A DNA stretch of 64,000 nt. Origin: Streptomyces sp. BA2 (GTDB lineage Bacteria; Actinomycetota; Actinomycetes; Streptomycetales; Streptomycetaceae). The notes below the pieces were generated by a model that made no database searches, was not told the origin of the DNA, and saw only the letters and a program-made list of their open reading frames with translations. Below, one piece after another: positions 55,080 to 63,252 of the stretch. A program made the position numbers and the translations under genes. The stretch lies in the NCBI RefSeq assembly GCF_009769735.1, contig NZ_WSRO01000002.1, forward strand, positions 930,001-994,000, written 5' to 3'. Position 1 is the first letter of the stretch, and each line of letters opens with the position of its first letter.

Positions 55080-56111
55080 TCACCTTGCGCGGTCGGTCCC
55101 GTTCTCGGCGCGCACCCTGCCGATCTGGGTCAGCGCCTCACGCAGGCTGGTGGGCCGCAGAGCACCGCGCACCGCCGGGCCCGCCCACCCGGGCCCGCCG
55201 AGCATGACCACGGGACGGCCGCGGGCGCCGCGCACGCCCCATCGGGTGTCGGCGATGTGCCGGGCCAGGGGGACGCTCGCGGTGGAGCGGGCCTGTGCCC
55301 ACAGCACGACGACGGCCGGACCCGTCCTGCGCACGGCGGCCGAGACCGCCTCGACCGGCACGGCCGCGCCGAACATGCGCTGCGGGACGCCGAGTTCACC
55401 AAGGGCCGCGCTGAGCGCCTCCAGCGGGAGGGAGTGCTGTTCACCCGGTACGCAGGCAAGGACGAGGGGTGCGTGCGCGGCGGGCGCGTTCGGCGGCGCC
55501 GGAGCGGTCGGGGCCATGGAGCAGCGGTGCAGGGTGCGGGAGACGTGCCAGGACAGCAGGTGCTCGACCTCCACATAACGGTCGCCTGCTTCTTCCCACT
55601 TGCGGCCCACCGCGTGCAGCGTCGGCACCATCACCTCCTGCCACGCGGTGACCAGGCTGTGGCTCTCCACCGCGTCGGCCAGCAGGTCCTGGAGGGTGGG
55701 GGCGTCGAGCCGTACGGCGGCACGCGAGAGGCCGCGTCGGCGGCGGACGAACGTGTCGGGTGACTGCGTCGGGGCAGGGCCTGCGGTGCTTCGCTGTCGC
55801 GGCACGGTGGTGTGGCCGGGGGCGGGCTCGGCTCCGGTCCCGGGGTCGAGCAGCTTGCGCGCCTCGTGGGCGGCCTCGGCCGGCGGCATCCCTGAGGAGG
55901 TGAGCCGACCCATCTCCTCCACCATGGCGACGTCCCGCTCGGACCAGCGGCGGTGGTGACCGGGATCGCGCCGGGCAGGGCCGAGACCGTACCTGCGGTC
56001 CCAGGTCCGCAGCGTCGTCGGTGACACTCCAAGGCGCCGTGCCAGGGCGCCGGTGGTGACTCCGGTGATCGCCGCATCGTCACCCTGACCACGGCGTTGC
56101 CCCTCGCTCAT
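55080..56111 (-). CDS. MerR-family regulator with cobalamin-binding domain (LitR/CarH-like)
   Basis: A 343-residue regulator. The MerR helix-turn-helix is TTGALARRLGVSPTTLRTWD near residue 15-35. The four-helix cap contains KWEEAGDRYVEVEHLLSWH, with the Trp...Glu-His pattern of adenosylcobalamin photoreceptors, though ten residues separate Trp and Glu instead of nine. The B12 domain has ACVPGEQHSLPLEALSAAL, keeping the His ligand but with Glu and no Gly in the DxHxxG position. It is divergent from an ECF sigma gene, as LitR is from LitS. Light-regulated repression is inferred. Confidence 0.8.
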   Translation of the reverse strand: MSEGQRRGQGDDAAITGVTTGALARRLGVSPTTLRTWDRRYGLGPARRDPGHHRRWSERDVAMVEEMGRLTSSGMPPAEAAHEARKLLDPGTGAEPAPGHTTVPRQRSTAGPAPTQSPDTFVRRRRGLSRAAVRLDAPTLQDLLADAVESHSLVTAWQEVMVPTLHAVGRKWEEAGDRYVEVEHLLSWHVSRTLHRCSMAPTAPAPPNAPAAHAPLVLACVPGEQHSLPLEALSAALGELGVPQRMFGAAVPVEAVSAAVRRTGPAVVVLWAQARSTASVPLARHIADTRWGVRGARGRPVVMLGGPGWAGPAVRGALRPTSLREALTQIGRVRAENGTDRAR

Positions 56112-56129
56112 CCGGCCACGATACGACGC

Positions 56130-56164
56130 ACAACCGATGCGGTTTGCCGAGCGCGAGCGGTTGT
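56130..56164. promoter_or_regulatory. Inverted repeats between the MerR and ECF sigma genes
   Basis: AACCG-ATG-CGGTT is a perfect dyad at 56132-56144, and ACAACCG (56130) pairs with CGGTTGT (56158) over 21 bases. Three half-sites of AACCG character lie in front of the MerR start and are a likely operator. Confidence 0.5.
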
Positions 56165-56265
56165 TTCCAGGATGACCGGATCGCGGCCACGGCGACGGCG
56201 CGGCTGCCCGTTTCCGTTCGGTCGTACGGCGATTGCGATCGCGGGGAGGAGGTGACGAGACGCCT

Positions 56266-56895
56266 ATGAGCGCAGTGGTGGCAGCACAGCCGGTGCGAGC
56301 CCCCGCCAGGGAGGCCAGGGAGGCCAGGGAGGCCAGGGAGGCCAGGGAGCGGACCACAGATCTGGGCGGGGGTCTCGCCGGTGGGGACGAGGCGAGCCTC
56401 GCGGCGGTGTACCGCCGGTGGGGTCCGCTGGTGCACGCCCTGGCCCAGCGCGCGCTCGGCGACAGCCGTGAGGCGGAGGACATCACGCAGCAGGTGTTCC
56501 TCGCCGCATGGTGTGGCCGGGCCGGCTACCGCCCCGAATTCGGCAGCCTGGCCGCATGGTTGACGGGGATCACACGGCACAGGATCGCGGACGCGCTCAA
56601 CGCGCGCGCCCGACGGGAGGCGCTCGTCGAGGGTGCGGTCGCGCAGTACGCCACCATGGATCACCGCGCCCACGAAGGCATGGACTCGACGGTCGACCGG
56701 ACGCTGATGACACAGGAGCTGGCGAGGCTGCCGGAGCCGCAGCGGACGGTGTTGCGCCTGGCGTTCTACGAGGATCTGACCCACCCGCAGATCGCCGAGC
56801 GCACCGGGTGGCCGCTGGGCACGGTCAAGAGCCATGCCCGGCGCGGCATCCGCAGTCTGCGCCTCCGCCTGGAGGACGTACAGGACGGCCGCTGA
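56266..56895 (+). CDS. ECF-type RNA polymerase sigma factor, LitS-like
   Basis: A 209-residue sigma factor. Region 2 is YRRWGPLVHALAQRALGD with SREAEDITQQVFLAAW; region 4 is LPEPQRTVLRLAFYEDLTH with GWPLGTVKSHARRGIRSLR. The N-terminus has a run of Ala-Arg-Glu from a 9-bp array. GGGGAGGAGG lies upstream of the ATG at 56266. No anti-sigma gene follows. With the divergent cobalamin-type MerR gene it resembles the LitR/LitS light-induction pair, in which the sigma factor drives carotenoid genes. Confidence 0.85.
   Translation: MSAVVAAQPVRAPAREAREAREAREARERTTDLGGGLAGGDEASLAAVYRRWGPLVHALAQRALGDSREAEDITQQVFLAAWCGRAGYRPEFGSLAAWLTGITRHRIADALNARARREALVEGAVAQYATMDHRAHEGMDSTVDRTLMTQELARLPEPQRTVLRLAFYEDLTHPQIAERTGWPLGTVKSHARRGIRSLRLRLEDVQDGR
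56305..56349. repeat. 9-bp tandem array (GCCAGGGAG, five units)
   Basis: Five units encode Ala-Arg-Glu repeats at the N-terminus of the ECF sigma factor. Confidence 0.9.
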
Positions 56896-57014
56896 GAAAT
56901 TCCGGGCGCCGGTGCATCCATGCACCTGGTTTCGACGGAAGCAAGAAGTAGCTCGTCGTGACCGTCATTGAGCTTGAGGCCGGCAGGTCCGCCCAGACCC
57001 TGCTTCCTGTTCGG

Positions 57015-57040
57015 CCTCAGCGGAGTCGGCGCCGCTGAGG
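57015..57040 (+). terminator. Hairpin downstream of the sigma gene
   Basis: CCTCAGCGG and CCGCTGAGG pair perfectly around an 8-base loop, about 120 bases after the sigma stop. Confidence 0.55.
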
Positions 57041-57075
57041 CTGTCGTCGTTACCCCCCCGGAACGACGACCGTGC

Positions 57076-57115
57076 GGCTGTGGGTGGCGCTTGTGTCTTG
57101 GCGCCACCCACAGCC
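57076..57115. terminator. Strong bidirectional hairpin terminator
   Basis: GGCTGTGGGTGGCGC and GCGCCACCCACAGCC form a perfect 15-bp stem with a 10-base loop. It lies between the sigma gene and the end of the converging C39-like peptidase gene. Confidence 0.85.
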
Positions 57116-57163
57116 GGCGACGTACGGCTCACGGCTGACGACTCACCGCTCTCCGCTCTCCGC

Positions 57164-57874
57164 TCAGGCGGCGTACCCCTTCGGCGGGATCAGGGTGGCG
57201 AGTTGGTCGAAGGAGAGCCAGTAGATCTGGTTGCCGCCGAAGGAGGCGGGGTCGGCGATGAGGACGGTGCGGTTCGCGTCGTCGTAGCCGATGACCGTGA
57301 AGTAGTGGTAGATCGTCTGGTCCGGCGGGTAGCCGGGCGGCTGGTTGCCGGGCGGCGCCACGATGTTGGTCACCAGCGGGTAGTTGTTGTCGATGTCCAG
57401 GACGATGTCGTTCCACAGCAGGTCCTTCTGGGCCTGGGTGGGCGGATCGTTCGGCATCTCCTTGGTCTCGTACCAGCCGGTGCCGAGGTTGGCGTTGAGC
57501 ACGCCGGTGACCTGGCTGATGTGATCGGTGCCCGCCTCGGTGGTGCCGAGCTGCGCGGCCAGAGCGCCCTGGCTCGGCGGGGCGATCCGTGCGGACAGGG
57601 CGATGCGGGTGGCGGCGGGTCCGCACCAGTAGCCGGTCTCCTGGACCTGGTAGTCGACCGGGAGCGTGTGCGCGCTCTCGGTCCGCGCACCGCCGACGCG
57701 CAGCCGGGTGCCGGGCTCGTTCTGTCCGCTGACGACCGCGGTGCCGGACTTCGAACCGTGCCCGAGGACGGACACGCTGTGCGGGTGTGCGGGTTCCGCC
57801 TGGGCGGCGGCCGGGGTGACGAGCGCGCCGACGGCTGCCACGGCGATCGCTGTGGAGACAAGTCTCTTGCGCAT
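57164..57874 (-). CDS. Secreted C39-family-like cysteine peptidase
   Basis: A 236-residue exported protein. The signal peptide is RLVSTAIAVAAVGALVTPAA. The papain-like peptidase domain has QETGYWCGPAATRIALS (catalytic Cys), TIYHYFTVIGYDD (His) and VLIADPAS (Asp). AGGAG precedes the ATG at 57874. C39-like exported enzymes cleave peptides; unlike bacteriocin transporters it has no ABC domain. It lies 56 bases after another secreted protein gene and may share its transcript. Confidence 0.85.
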   Translation of the reverse strand: MRKRLVSTAIAVAAVGALVTPAAAQAEPAHPHSVSVLGHGSKSGTAVVSGQNEPGTRLRVGGARTESAHTLPVDYQVQETGYWCGPAATRIALSARIAPPSQGALAAQLGTTEAGTDHISQVTGVLNANLGTGWYETKEMPNDPPTQAQKDLLWNDIVLDIDNNYPLVTNIVAPPGNQPPGYPPDQTIYHYFTVIGYDDANRTVLIADPASFGGNQIYWLSFDQLATLIPPKGYAA

Positions 57875-57930
57875 ACGGGCTCCTGGAGTGAGGGGTGTGG
57901 GGGGGGAGGGTCGCCGGTGGGTCTCGTGGC

Positions 57931-58638
57931 TCAGGGGATCGGCGGGACCGTGGGCCCTTCCTGGGCGAGCAGGTCGCGGGCGAACTGCTCCCACTGCGCG
58001 TAGCGGTCGGGATAGGCCGAGACCTGGACGGCCTGGCACACGTCGCCCGGGGGCATGGTCTGCCAGCCGTCGATCTGGATCAGCCCCGGATTGCTGCCGA
58101 AGGGGGCCACTCCGTAGAAGGACTTCGACGAGGTGGCGACGTCGGTGATCTGCTCGGGAGTGCCCCAGCCAGTGCTCGGGCGCTGCTGGAAGATCCCCAG
58201 CGAGTCATGGTCCACGGGCGTCAGGTAGTTGACGAACTTCGACTCCTGCATGGCGGTCATCAGCGCGATGACGAGGCCCTGTTCGGGGATCTGTGCGCCC
58301 TTGCCGACACCGATGACGGTGCGTGCGTTGGCGAGTTCCTCGGGCCCGAGGTCGGCCGCCGTCCGGAAGGTCTGGTGCAGTTCGGCATCGGACGCCTGCC
58401 GCAGGGCTCTCGCGGTCGCGCCGTCGACCGAGCCGGTCCTTGGCAGGCCGTGACGCTCCTGGAACCACTTCAGGCCGTGCCCGGAGGAGGCCATGGAGGC
58501 CGTGGGGGGCGTGGGGGGCGCGGGGGGCGTGGGGGGCGCGGAGGCCTGCGCGATGCCGGGCACGGCGCAGAGAGTGCCGGTCATGGCGAGCGAGGCGGCC
58601 ACGGCGGCACGGCGGGTGAGAGTACGAGTAGTGCGCAA
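57931..58638 (-). CDS. Secreted peptidoglycan-binding, lytic-like protein
   Basis: A 235-residue protein. A Tat/Sec-like signal (TLTRRAAVAASLAMTGTLC) is followed by a Pro-Thr-Ala linker made from a 9-bp array. Then comes a peptidoglycan-binding motif (KWFQERHGLPRTGSVDGATA) and a conserved Streptomyces C-terminal domain (ALMTAMQESKFVNYL, SLGIFQQRPSTGWGTPEQI) that resembles transglycosylase helices with a Glu. The TTG at 58638 has AAGGAG five bases upstream; a GTG five bases after that site is too close. A cell-wall role is inferred. Confidence 0.75.
   Translation of the reverse strand: MRTTRTLTRRAAVAASLAMTGTLCAVPGIAQASAPPTPPAPPTPPTASMASSGHGLKWFQERHGLPRTGSVDGATARALRQASDAELHQTFRTAADLGPEELANARTVIGVGKGAQIPEQGLVIALMTAMQESKFVNYLTPVDHDSLGIFQQRPSTGWGTPEQITDVATSSKSFYGVAPFGSNPGLIQIDGWQTMPPGDVCQAVQVSAYPDRYAQWEQFARDLLAQEGPTVPPIP
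58502..58546. repeat. 9-bp tandem array (GTGGGGGGC/GCGGGGGGC)
   Basis: Four exact-type units plus one degenerate unit encode the Pro-Thr/Pro-Ala linker of the secreted cell-wall protein. Confidence 0.85.
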
Positions 58639-58843
58639 CGCCACTCCTTCATCGGATCGTCGATGCGTCGCCTCGTGCCGTGCGCGGGAGTTCACACGTC
58701 GACGCGCGTTGAACGGCGCGCGCAGGGCGGGGTGTCGGGACGCAACACGGTGGGGGGATGCGTGTGCAACAGCCGAGCCAGCTTCCTTGCATGCCCATGC
58801 CAGACGCAATCAATGAAAGCCCAGACTTACGGCCGGAGGCGGC

Positions 58844-59824
58844 TCACGCCCCGCAACTGCGCAGCAGCGCGCGGCCTTCCGCGGTCGCGACATGGAGCGA
58901 CCGCCCCGCCCTGCGGACCGTGGTCAGCAGGCCGGCCGCGCGCAACACCTTCACGTGCTGGCTTATGGCCGGGTGGGTGACCGCCAGGAGACGGGCGAGC
59001 TCGACCGTGGACGAGCCGGTGCGTGCCGCCTTGAGGACGGCGGCGCGCGTGTGTCCGATGAGCGGCCCCAGGGCGCCGTCGTCCGGACGCTCGGAGGGCG
59101 TGGGGTGGGTCCAGTCCATCGCGTGGTCTATGGGATACACCAGGACAGGCGGCAGTTCACCGTCGGCGAGCGTGACGGGCGTGGGCCAGCAGAAGAACGA
59201 GGGCTGCAGGGTGAGCCCTCTCCCGTCGAGACGCAGCTCCTGGTCCACCGGATAGTCGACCTCCAACACCGGGGGCAGCCAGCGCAGTTGAGGCCCGAGG
59301 CCCCCGAGGAGCCCGTCGGTCCCGCCGCCTAGGAGGCTGTGCAGACGGATGATGCGGTCGGCGTCGATCTGGGCGTGGATGCGCGGCCAGAACGGCGCGA
59401 GCGCCTCCAGGTGATACGTGTGGAGTGCTTGCCCCAACTGCCGGAGAGCGGCGGCGTCGCCTCGCGCCAGCGACTCGGTCCAGCCCGGGAGCGGACGCGA
59501 TGCGGCCACCCGAGTCAGATCGGTGCGCAGCCGCGGCAGAGGGGTGCGCACGAGGGTGTCGACCGCCGCGTGGAGTGTCTCGCCTTCTCCGTGGGTGGGG
59601 GTGAGGAAGTCCGGGGAGCAGCCGTGCGGCGGCAGCAGGGGCGACAGGAGCCGGCAGCTGTCGGAGAGACGCGGCCTCGCCCACCGCCGCCATTCCCCGA
59701 ACACCCTTGCCCCGTCCCGCCGTTGCAGCGTCTGTACGCTGTTGCTGATCTCCCAGAGGAAGTCAGGTCCCGAGGCGACCCGCACCCGCGCCAGATCCTC
59801 GGCCGTGAAGTACACCCGCAACAT
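58844..59824 (-). CDS. ArsR-type winged-helix regulator with DUF5937 domain
   Basis: A 326-residue regulator. The N-terminal 220 residues form a DUF5937-like domain (LRVYFTAEDLARVRVASGPD at the start). The C-terminal winged helix is at residues 255-320 (STVELARLLAVTHPAISQHVKVLRAAGL, core AISQHVKVLRAAGL). Metal-binding cysteines of ArsR proper are not seen. A GGGAGAGGCGG stretch lies before the ATG at 59824. Targets are unknown. Confidence 0.88.
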   Translation of the reverse strand: MLRVYFTAEDLARVRVASGPDFLWEISNSVQTLQRRDGARVFGEWRRWARPRLSDSCRLLSPLLPPHGCSPDFLTPTHGEGETLHAAVDTLVRTPLPRLRTDLTRVAASRPLPGWTESLARGDAAALRQLGQALHTYHLEALAPFWPRIHAQIDADRIIRLHSLLGGGTDGLLGGLGPQLRWLPPVLEVDYPVDQELRLDGRGLTLQPSFFCWPTPVTLADGELPPVLVYPIDHAMDWTHPTPSERPDDGALGPLIGHTRAAVLKAARTGSSTVELARLLAVTHPAISQHVKVLRAAGLLTTVRRAGRSLHVATAEGRALLRSCGA

Positions 59825-60084
59825 GGCCCGCCTCTCCCCCGTGTGTCCCACCGCCACCACGCGGCAGGCCTCCAGGCGATCTCCGCAAGGCAGTTGCTGT
59901 CAAGACGCCCGGGGCTGACGGAGGGGGTGCGGGGCCGCGTGACAGGGGCGCACTCATGGGGCCGGAACCCTCAAGTTTTGCTCTGAAGCGGCGAAGGAGA
60001 GGGATGTGCGCTCCCGGCGTCGGGCACCACAGCCGAAAGGCGGGGTGTCCGAAGGGGGTGGGGGCATTCAGGGCTTCGCGCGTA

Positions 60085-60451
60085 CGCGCCGATGGTGGGG
60101 AGTTGCCCGAGCACCCGGTCGAGATCGCCCTGGTCACGGCGTGCCCTGACAGCCGCAGCGCGGCGTCCGTGTGCGCGGACCTGCGGGAGGCCCCGGAGGT
60201 TGCGGAGATCGGTGACCGGCTCGCGGACTGGGGCCTGGTGACCAGGGCCCGGCGCCAGCTGAAACGTGTTCGGCGGCCCCGAGGTTCTCCCCAAGGGGAC
60301 GGTCCGGCGCGCTGTCATGGAGGCGCAGTTGATTCCGTCCGGCCTCGGCCGGGCCATGATCCGTATGGGCAACGCCCTGGACCATGCCTTGGAGTCCGAC
60401 GACTCGGGCTCCGGATTCGGCTGCGGAGGGGGCGGCGGCGGGGGCGACTGA
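60085..60451 (+). pseudogene. TIGR04222-domain membrane protein remnant
   Basis: One frame reads LPEHPVEIALVTACPD and APEVAEIGDRLADWGLVTRAR, and another ends ALDHALESDDSGSGF followed by a poly-Gly tail with one Cys. Both are typical of TIGR04222 proteins (residues near the first domain, and the Gly-rich C-terminus). The membrane helices expected between them are missing, and the frame changes near 60270. A single intact protein cannot be made. Confidence 0.5.
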
Positions 60452-60494
60452 GGTCGCCCTCAGCCCCAGCCCCAGCCCCCCGGCCTGCCCGCAG

Positions 60495-61169
60495 TCAGCG
60501 CTGCTGCGGCACGTTCAGGACGAAGTCGAAGTCCGCCTCCTTCGCGTTTCCGACGGTGCGTACGTTCATGAGCAGCCGGGCGTCGAAGATCGGGTCCGTG
60601 TTGTTGCGCGGCTCGCCGGGGAAGTACAGCTGGGTCGTGAGGACCGGACGCCCCGGGGCCTGCACCTTGACGTGCAGGTGCCGGGTGCGGCCCGGATAGA
60701 GGCCGGGCACGATCGTGGTGAGCCTGAACGCGCCGTTCGCGTCGGTGAATTGGTGCCCTCGGAAACGGAACCCCGTGTTGTCGTACGTCCCGTAAGTGTC
60801 GGCCTGCCAGAAGTCCATCAGGACCCGGGACATCGGCCGGCAGGCGAGCCCGAAGACGTAGCCGGTGACGGTGAGCCGCACGCCCGGCGTGCCGGGCTGG
60901 AGGAGCGAAGTGCGCCGGGGCGAGTTGGGTTTGAAGTACGGCCCCTCCATCTGCGGCGGCGTCGGGTCGTCACCGTCGTCGCAGGCCGGGGTCGCCTCCG
61001 GCACCGCACCCCGTTCGCCTGCGGTCCTGGCCAGTGCGGGGACGCCCATGAGGGCCACGGGCAGGGACATGCCCACTGCGGCGGCCGCTCTCAGGACGGT
61101 CTTGCGGCTGGGGCCGCTGCCGTCGCTGCCGTCGCTGCCGTCTCCGGTCGTACCGATCTCGCGCTCCAT
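60495..61169 (-). CDS. Exported intradiol ring-cleavage dioxygenase
   Basis: A 224-residue protein. The N-terminus has SRKTVLRAAAAVGMSLP, a Tat-like signal, after a Gly-Ser-Asp repeat from a 9-bp array. The intradiol core has MEGPYFKPNSPRRTSL, YGTYDNTGFRFRG and GLYPGRTRHLHVKV, giving the two Tyr and two His that bind Fe(III). GGAGGAGCG lies before the ATG. Export of catechol-type dioxygenases is known in Streptomyces and can attack lignin-derived aromatics. The AraC regulator gene lies 45 bases upstream on the same strand. Confidence 0.9.
   Translation of the reverse strand: MEREIGTTGDGSDGSDGSGPSRKTVLRAAAAVGMSLPVALMGVPALARTAGERGAVPEATPACDDGDDPTPPQMEGPYFKPNSPRRTSLLQPGTPGVRLTVTGYVFGLACRPMSRVLMDFWQADTYGTYDNTGFRFRGHQFTDANGAFRLTTIVPGLYPGRTRHLHVKVQAPGRPVLTTQLYFPGEPRNNTDPIFDARLLMNVRTVGNAKEADFDFVLNVPQQR
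61117..61143. repeat. 9-bp tandem array (CTGCCGTCG, three units)
   Basis: Three units encode Gly-Ser-Asp repeats before the Tat signal of the intradiol dioxygenase. Confidence 0.8.
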
Positions 61170-61214
61170 CGCTCCTCCTGAAGGGGTGGGGTGGGTTCCG
61201 GATCGGCTCCGAAG

Positions 61215-62126
61215 CTATGCCGGGGACTGTGCGCGGGCGATGGACTCAAGTCGGTGGTCGTGGTGAATATCGCCACCGCCGCGCCGGAAGTCCCCGGGGC
61301 TCGCTCCGGTCTCGCGGCGGAAGAAGCGGCAGAAGTAGGCGGGGTCCCCGAAGCCGACCCGGTCCGCAATCTGTCGGACCGACAACTCCGTACGCAGGAG
61401 AAGGCGTTTGGCTTCGTGCACGCGCGTCTGCCGGATCAGTTCACCGGGCGTGCGGCCGGTGGAGGCCTTCACCGCCTCGCTGAGGTAGCTCTCGGAGACG
61501 CTCAGGTGCCTCGCGCACGCGCGCACGGACCGCAGGGGCCCCTCCTGAGTGCCGAGCTCCGGGGTGCCGAGCAGGGTCACGAATTCCGCGGCGACGGAGC
61601 CGGGCCGCGTGCGGGGAGTGGGCGGGGCCGCCGCCGACTGGTGTGCGGGCAGCCGCGCCGCCCGTACCACGAGGACGTGCAGCAGGGCCCGCAGCACACT
61701 CTGGAAACCCTCGGCCCCCGCGCGGTACTCACCGTCGAGATCGGCGACGAGGCGCGCGGTCCGGTCGGCCGCCTCGTCGTGGAGTTCGAGCCAGGAGTGC
61801 CGTCCGAGCCCTCTCAGTGCCTGGCGGTCCGCGGGGTGGTCAAGGAGAAAGTCGTCGGTGAAGAGGATGACGCTCCCCTCCAGGCCGGTGACGTTCTCCC
61901 AGTGGTGGACCTGGCCGGGGGCGATGAAGCACAGGTTCGGCGGACTCAGCGCGAAGCGGGTCAGGTCGACGACGTGCCCGCCGGTGCCTCCCGTGACGTG
62001 GACGATCTCGTGGAAGGTGTGCCGGTGCGGGAACGACGCGCGCGACATCGGCCCGATGGTGTCGAACGTGCCGATGGCGAACGGCAGCGCGTTGGGCATG
62101 GGAACTTCCAGGCGGTGCGTCGGCAT
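61215..62126 (-). CDS. AraC-family transcriptional regulator with cupin sensor domain
   Basis: A 303-residue regulator. The N-terminal cupin contains FPHRHTFHEIVHVTGGTGG and IAPGQVHHWENVTG. The C-terminal pair of helix-turn-helices contains VRACARHLSVSESYLSEAVK and VRQIADRVGFGDPAYFCRFF. GAGAGGAGG lies before the ATG at 62126. It precedes the intradiol dioxygenase on the same strand and probably activates it in response to an aromatic compound. Confidence 0.92.
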   Translation of the reverse strand: MPTHRLEVPMPNALPFAIGTFDTIGPMSRASFPHRHTFHEIVHVTGGTGGHVVDLTRFALSPPNLCFIAPGQVHHWENVTGLEGSVILFTDDFLLDHPADRQALRGLGRHSWLELHDEAADRTARLVADLDGEYRAGAEGFQSVLRALLHVLVVRAARLPAHQSAAAPPTPRTRPGSVAAEFVTLLGTPELGTQEGPLRSVRACARHLSVSESYLSEAVKASTGRTPGELIRQTRVHEAKRLLLRTELSVRQIADRVGFGDPAYFCRFFRRETGASPGDFRRGGGDIHHDHRLESIARAQSPA

Positions 62127-62387
62127 GCCCTCCTCTCCCGGTAATCCGCTGTTCCCCTCGCCGGGCAAGACCGTTGTGCCGCGCATGCGTACGCTCCTCA
62201 ACACGACCGGAACCACGACCGGAACCACGACCGAAAGCTGGTCCAGACCAGCTGACTCTCCCACCATGGCACGCGCAGTCACCGACGGGCAGAGGGTGGC
62301 CACGGTCCGCCACTGAGCCGGGAGCGGCTCCCGGCGCGACAATGGTGGTGCGGAACACGCCCGCCGTTGCGGAGAGGCGGCCCACGG

Positions 62388-63146
62388 ATGCCGTACATAA
62401 CAGTCACCGCGCTGAGCCACCCCGGACTCGTACGCGATCACAACGAGGACAGCCTGGCCGTCGGCCCATGGACGCTGTGCGCGACGATGACCGAGAACCC
62501 GCAGACCCTCGGGTTCCCGCTCGGCAACCCCCTCGTCGTCGCGGTCGCCGACGGCATAGGCGGCCAGCCTGGCGGCGAGGTGGCCAGCGGCCTCGTCGTA
62601 CGGCAGCTGGCATCGATCGGGCCCTCGCTGGACAGCGAGCAGGCCGTGCATGACGCGCTGAACGCCTGCAACCACGCCGTGTACGCGGCCGCCGAGGAGA
62701 ATCCCGAGCTGACGACCATGGGGACGACGGTCGCGGGTGTCGTGCTCCTCGGGAAAGAACTGCTGGTGTTCAACGTCGGCGACAGCAGGGTGCTGGACGT
62801 GGGCCGCGGCGGCGCGGACGGCGCGCTCCGCCAGGTGAGCGTCGACGACAGCCCGCCGCCCGCGCCCGGCCGGCGCACCACGTCGATCGTCACGCAGGCG
62901 CTCGGCGGCGCGCTCCGGTTCAGCGCGATCACGCCGCACGTCAGCACGTCGCCGCTGGTCGGGGGTGAACGCTTCCTGGTGTGCAGCGACGGCCTGACCG
63001 ACCCCGTGCCCGAGGACACCCTCGCCGAGCTGCTCGCGGCCCACGACGGCGGCCGGGCGGTCTTCGAACTGTGGAAGGCCGCCATCGACGCGGGCGGCCC
63101 CGACAACATCACGCTCGCGCTGATCACGGTCGTCGACGACGACTAG
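62388..63146 (+). CDS. PP2C-family serine/threonine protein phosphatase
   Basis: A 252-residue Mg/Mn-dependent phosphatase. Metal-binding motifs are GLVRDHNEDSLAVG, VVAVADGIGGQPGGEVAS, LVFNVGDSRVLDV, LVCSDGLTDPV and GGPDNITLALITVV. GGAGAGG lies before the ATG at 62388. It would reverse Ser/Thr-kinase phosphorylation. No kinase gene is adjacent. Confidence 0.93.
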   Translation: MPYITVTALSHPGLVRDHNEDSLAVGPWTLCATMTENPQTLGFPLGNPLVVAVADGIGGQPGGEVASGLVVRQLASIGPSLDSEQAVHDALNACNHAVYAAAEENPELTTMGTTVAGVVLLGKELLVFNVGDSRVLDVGRGGADGALRQVSVDDSPPPAPGRRTTSIVTQALGGALRFSAITPHVSTSPLVGGERFLVCSDGLTDPVPEDTLAELLAAHDGGRAVFELWKAAIDAGGPDNITLALITVVDDD

Positions 63147-63151
63147 CCCGC

Positions 63152-63209
63152 GTGGTTCGGCTGGGCCCGAGTGGTTTCGGCTGGGCCCAAGTGGTTCGGC
63201 TGGGCCCGG
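63152..63209. repeat. 19-20 bp tandem repeat, three units
   Basis: GTGGTTCGGCTGGGCCCGA occurs three times with one-base changes, between the phosphatase and Sua5-like genes. Confidence 0.85.
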
Positions 63210-63252
63210 TGAGTAACCCGGGTCCGCTGATGCGATCACGTACGCTCGGCGG

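Noticed and set aside
56925..57035. Short frames (MHLVSTEARSSSS and a following 26-codon GTG frame) after the sigma gene
   Set aside because: Neither has a convincing ribosome site, and the second runs through a terminator hairpin.
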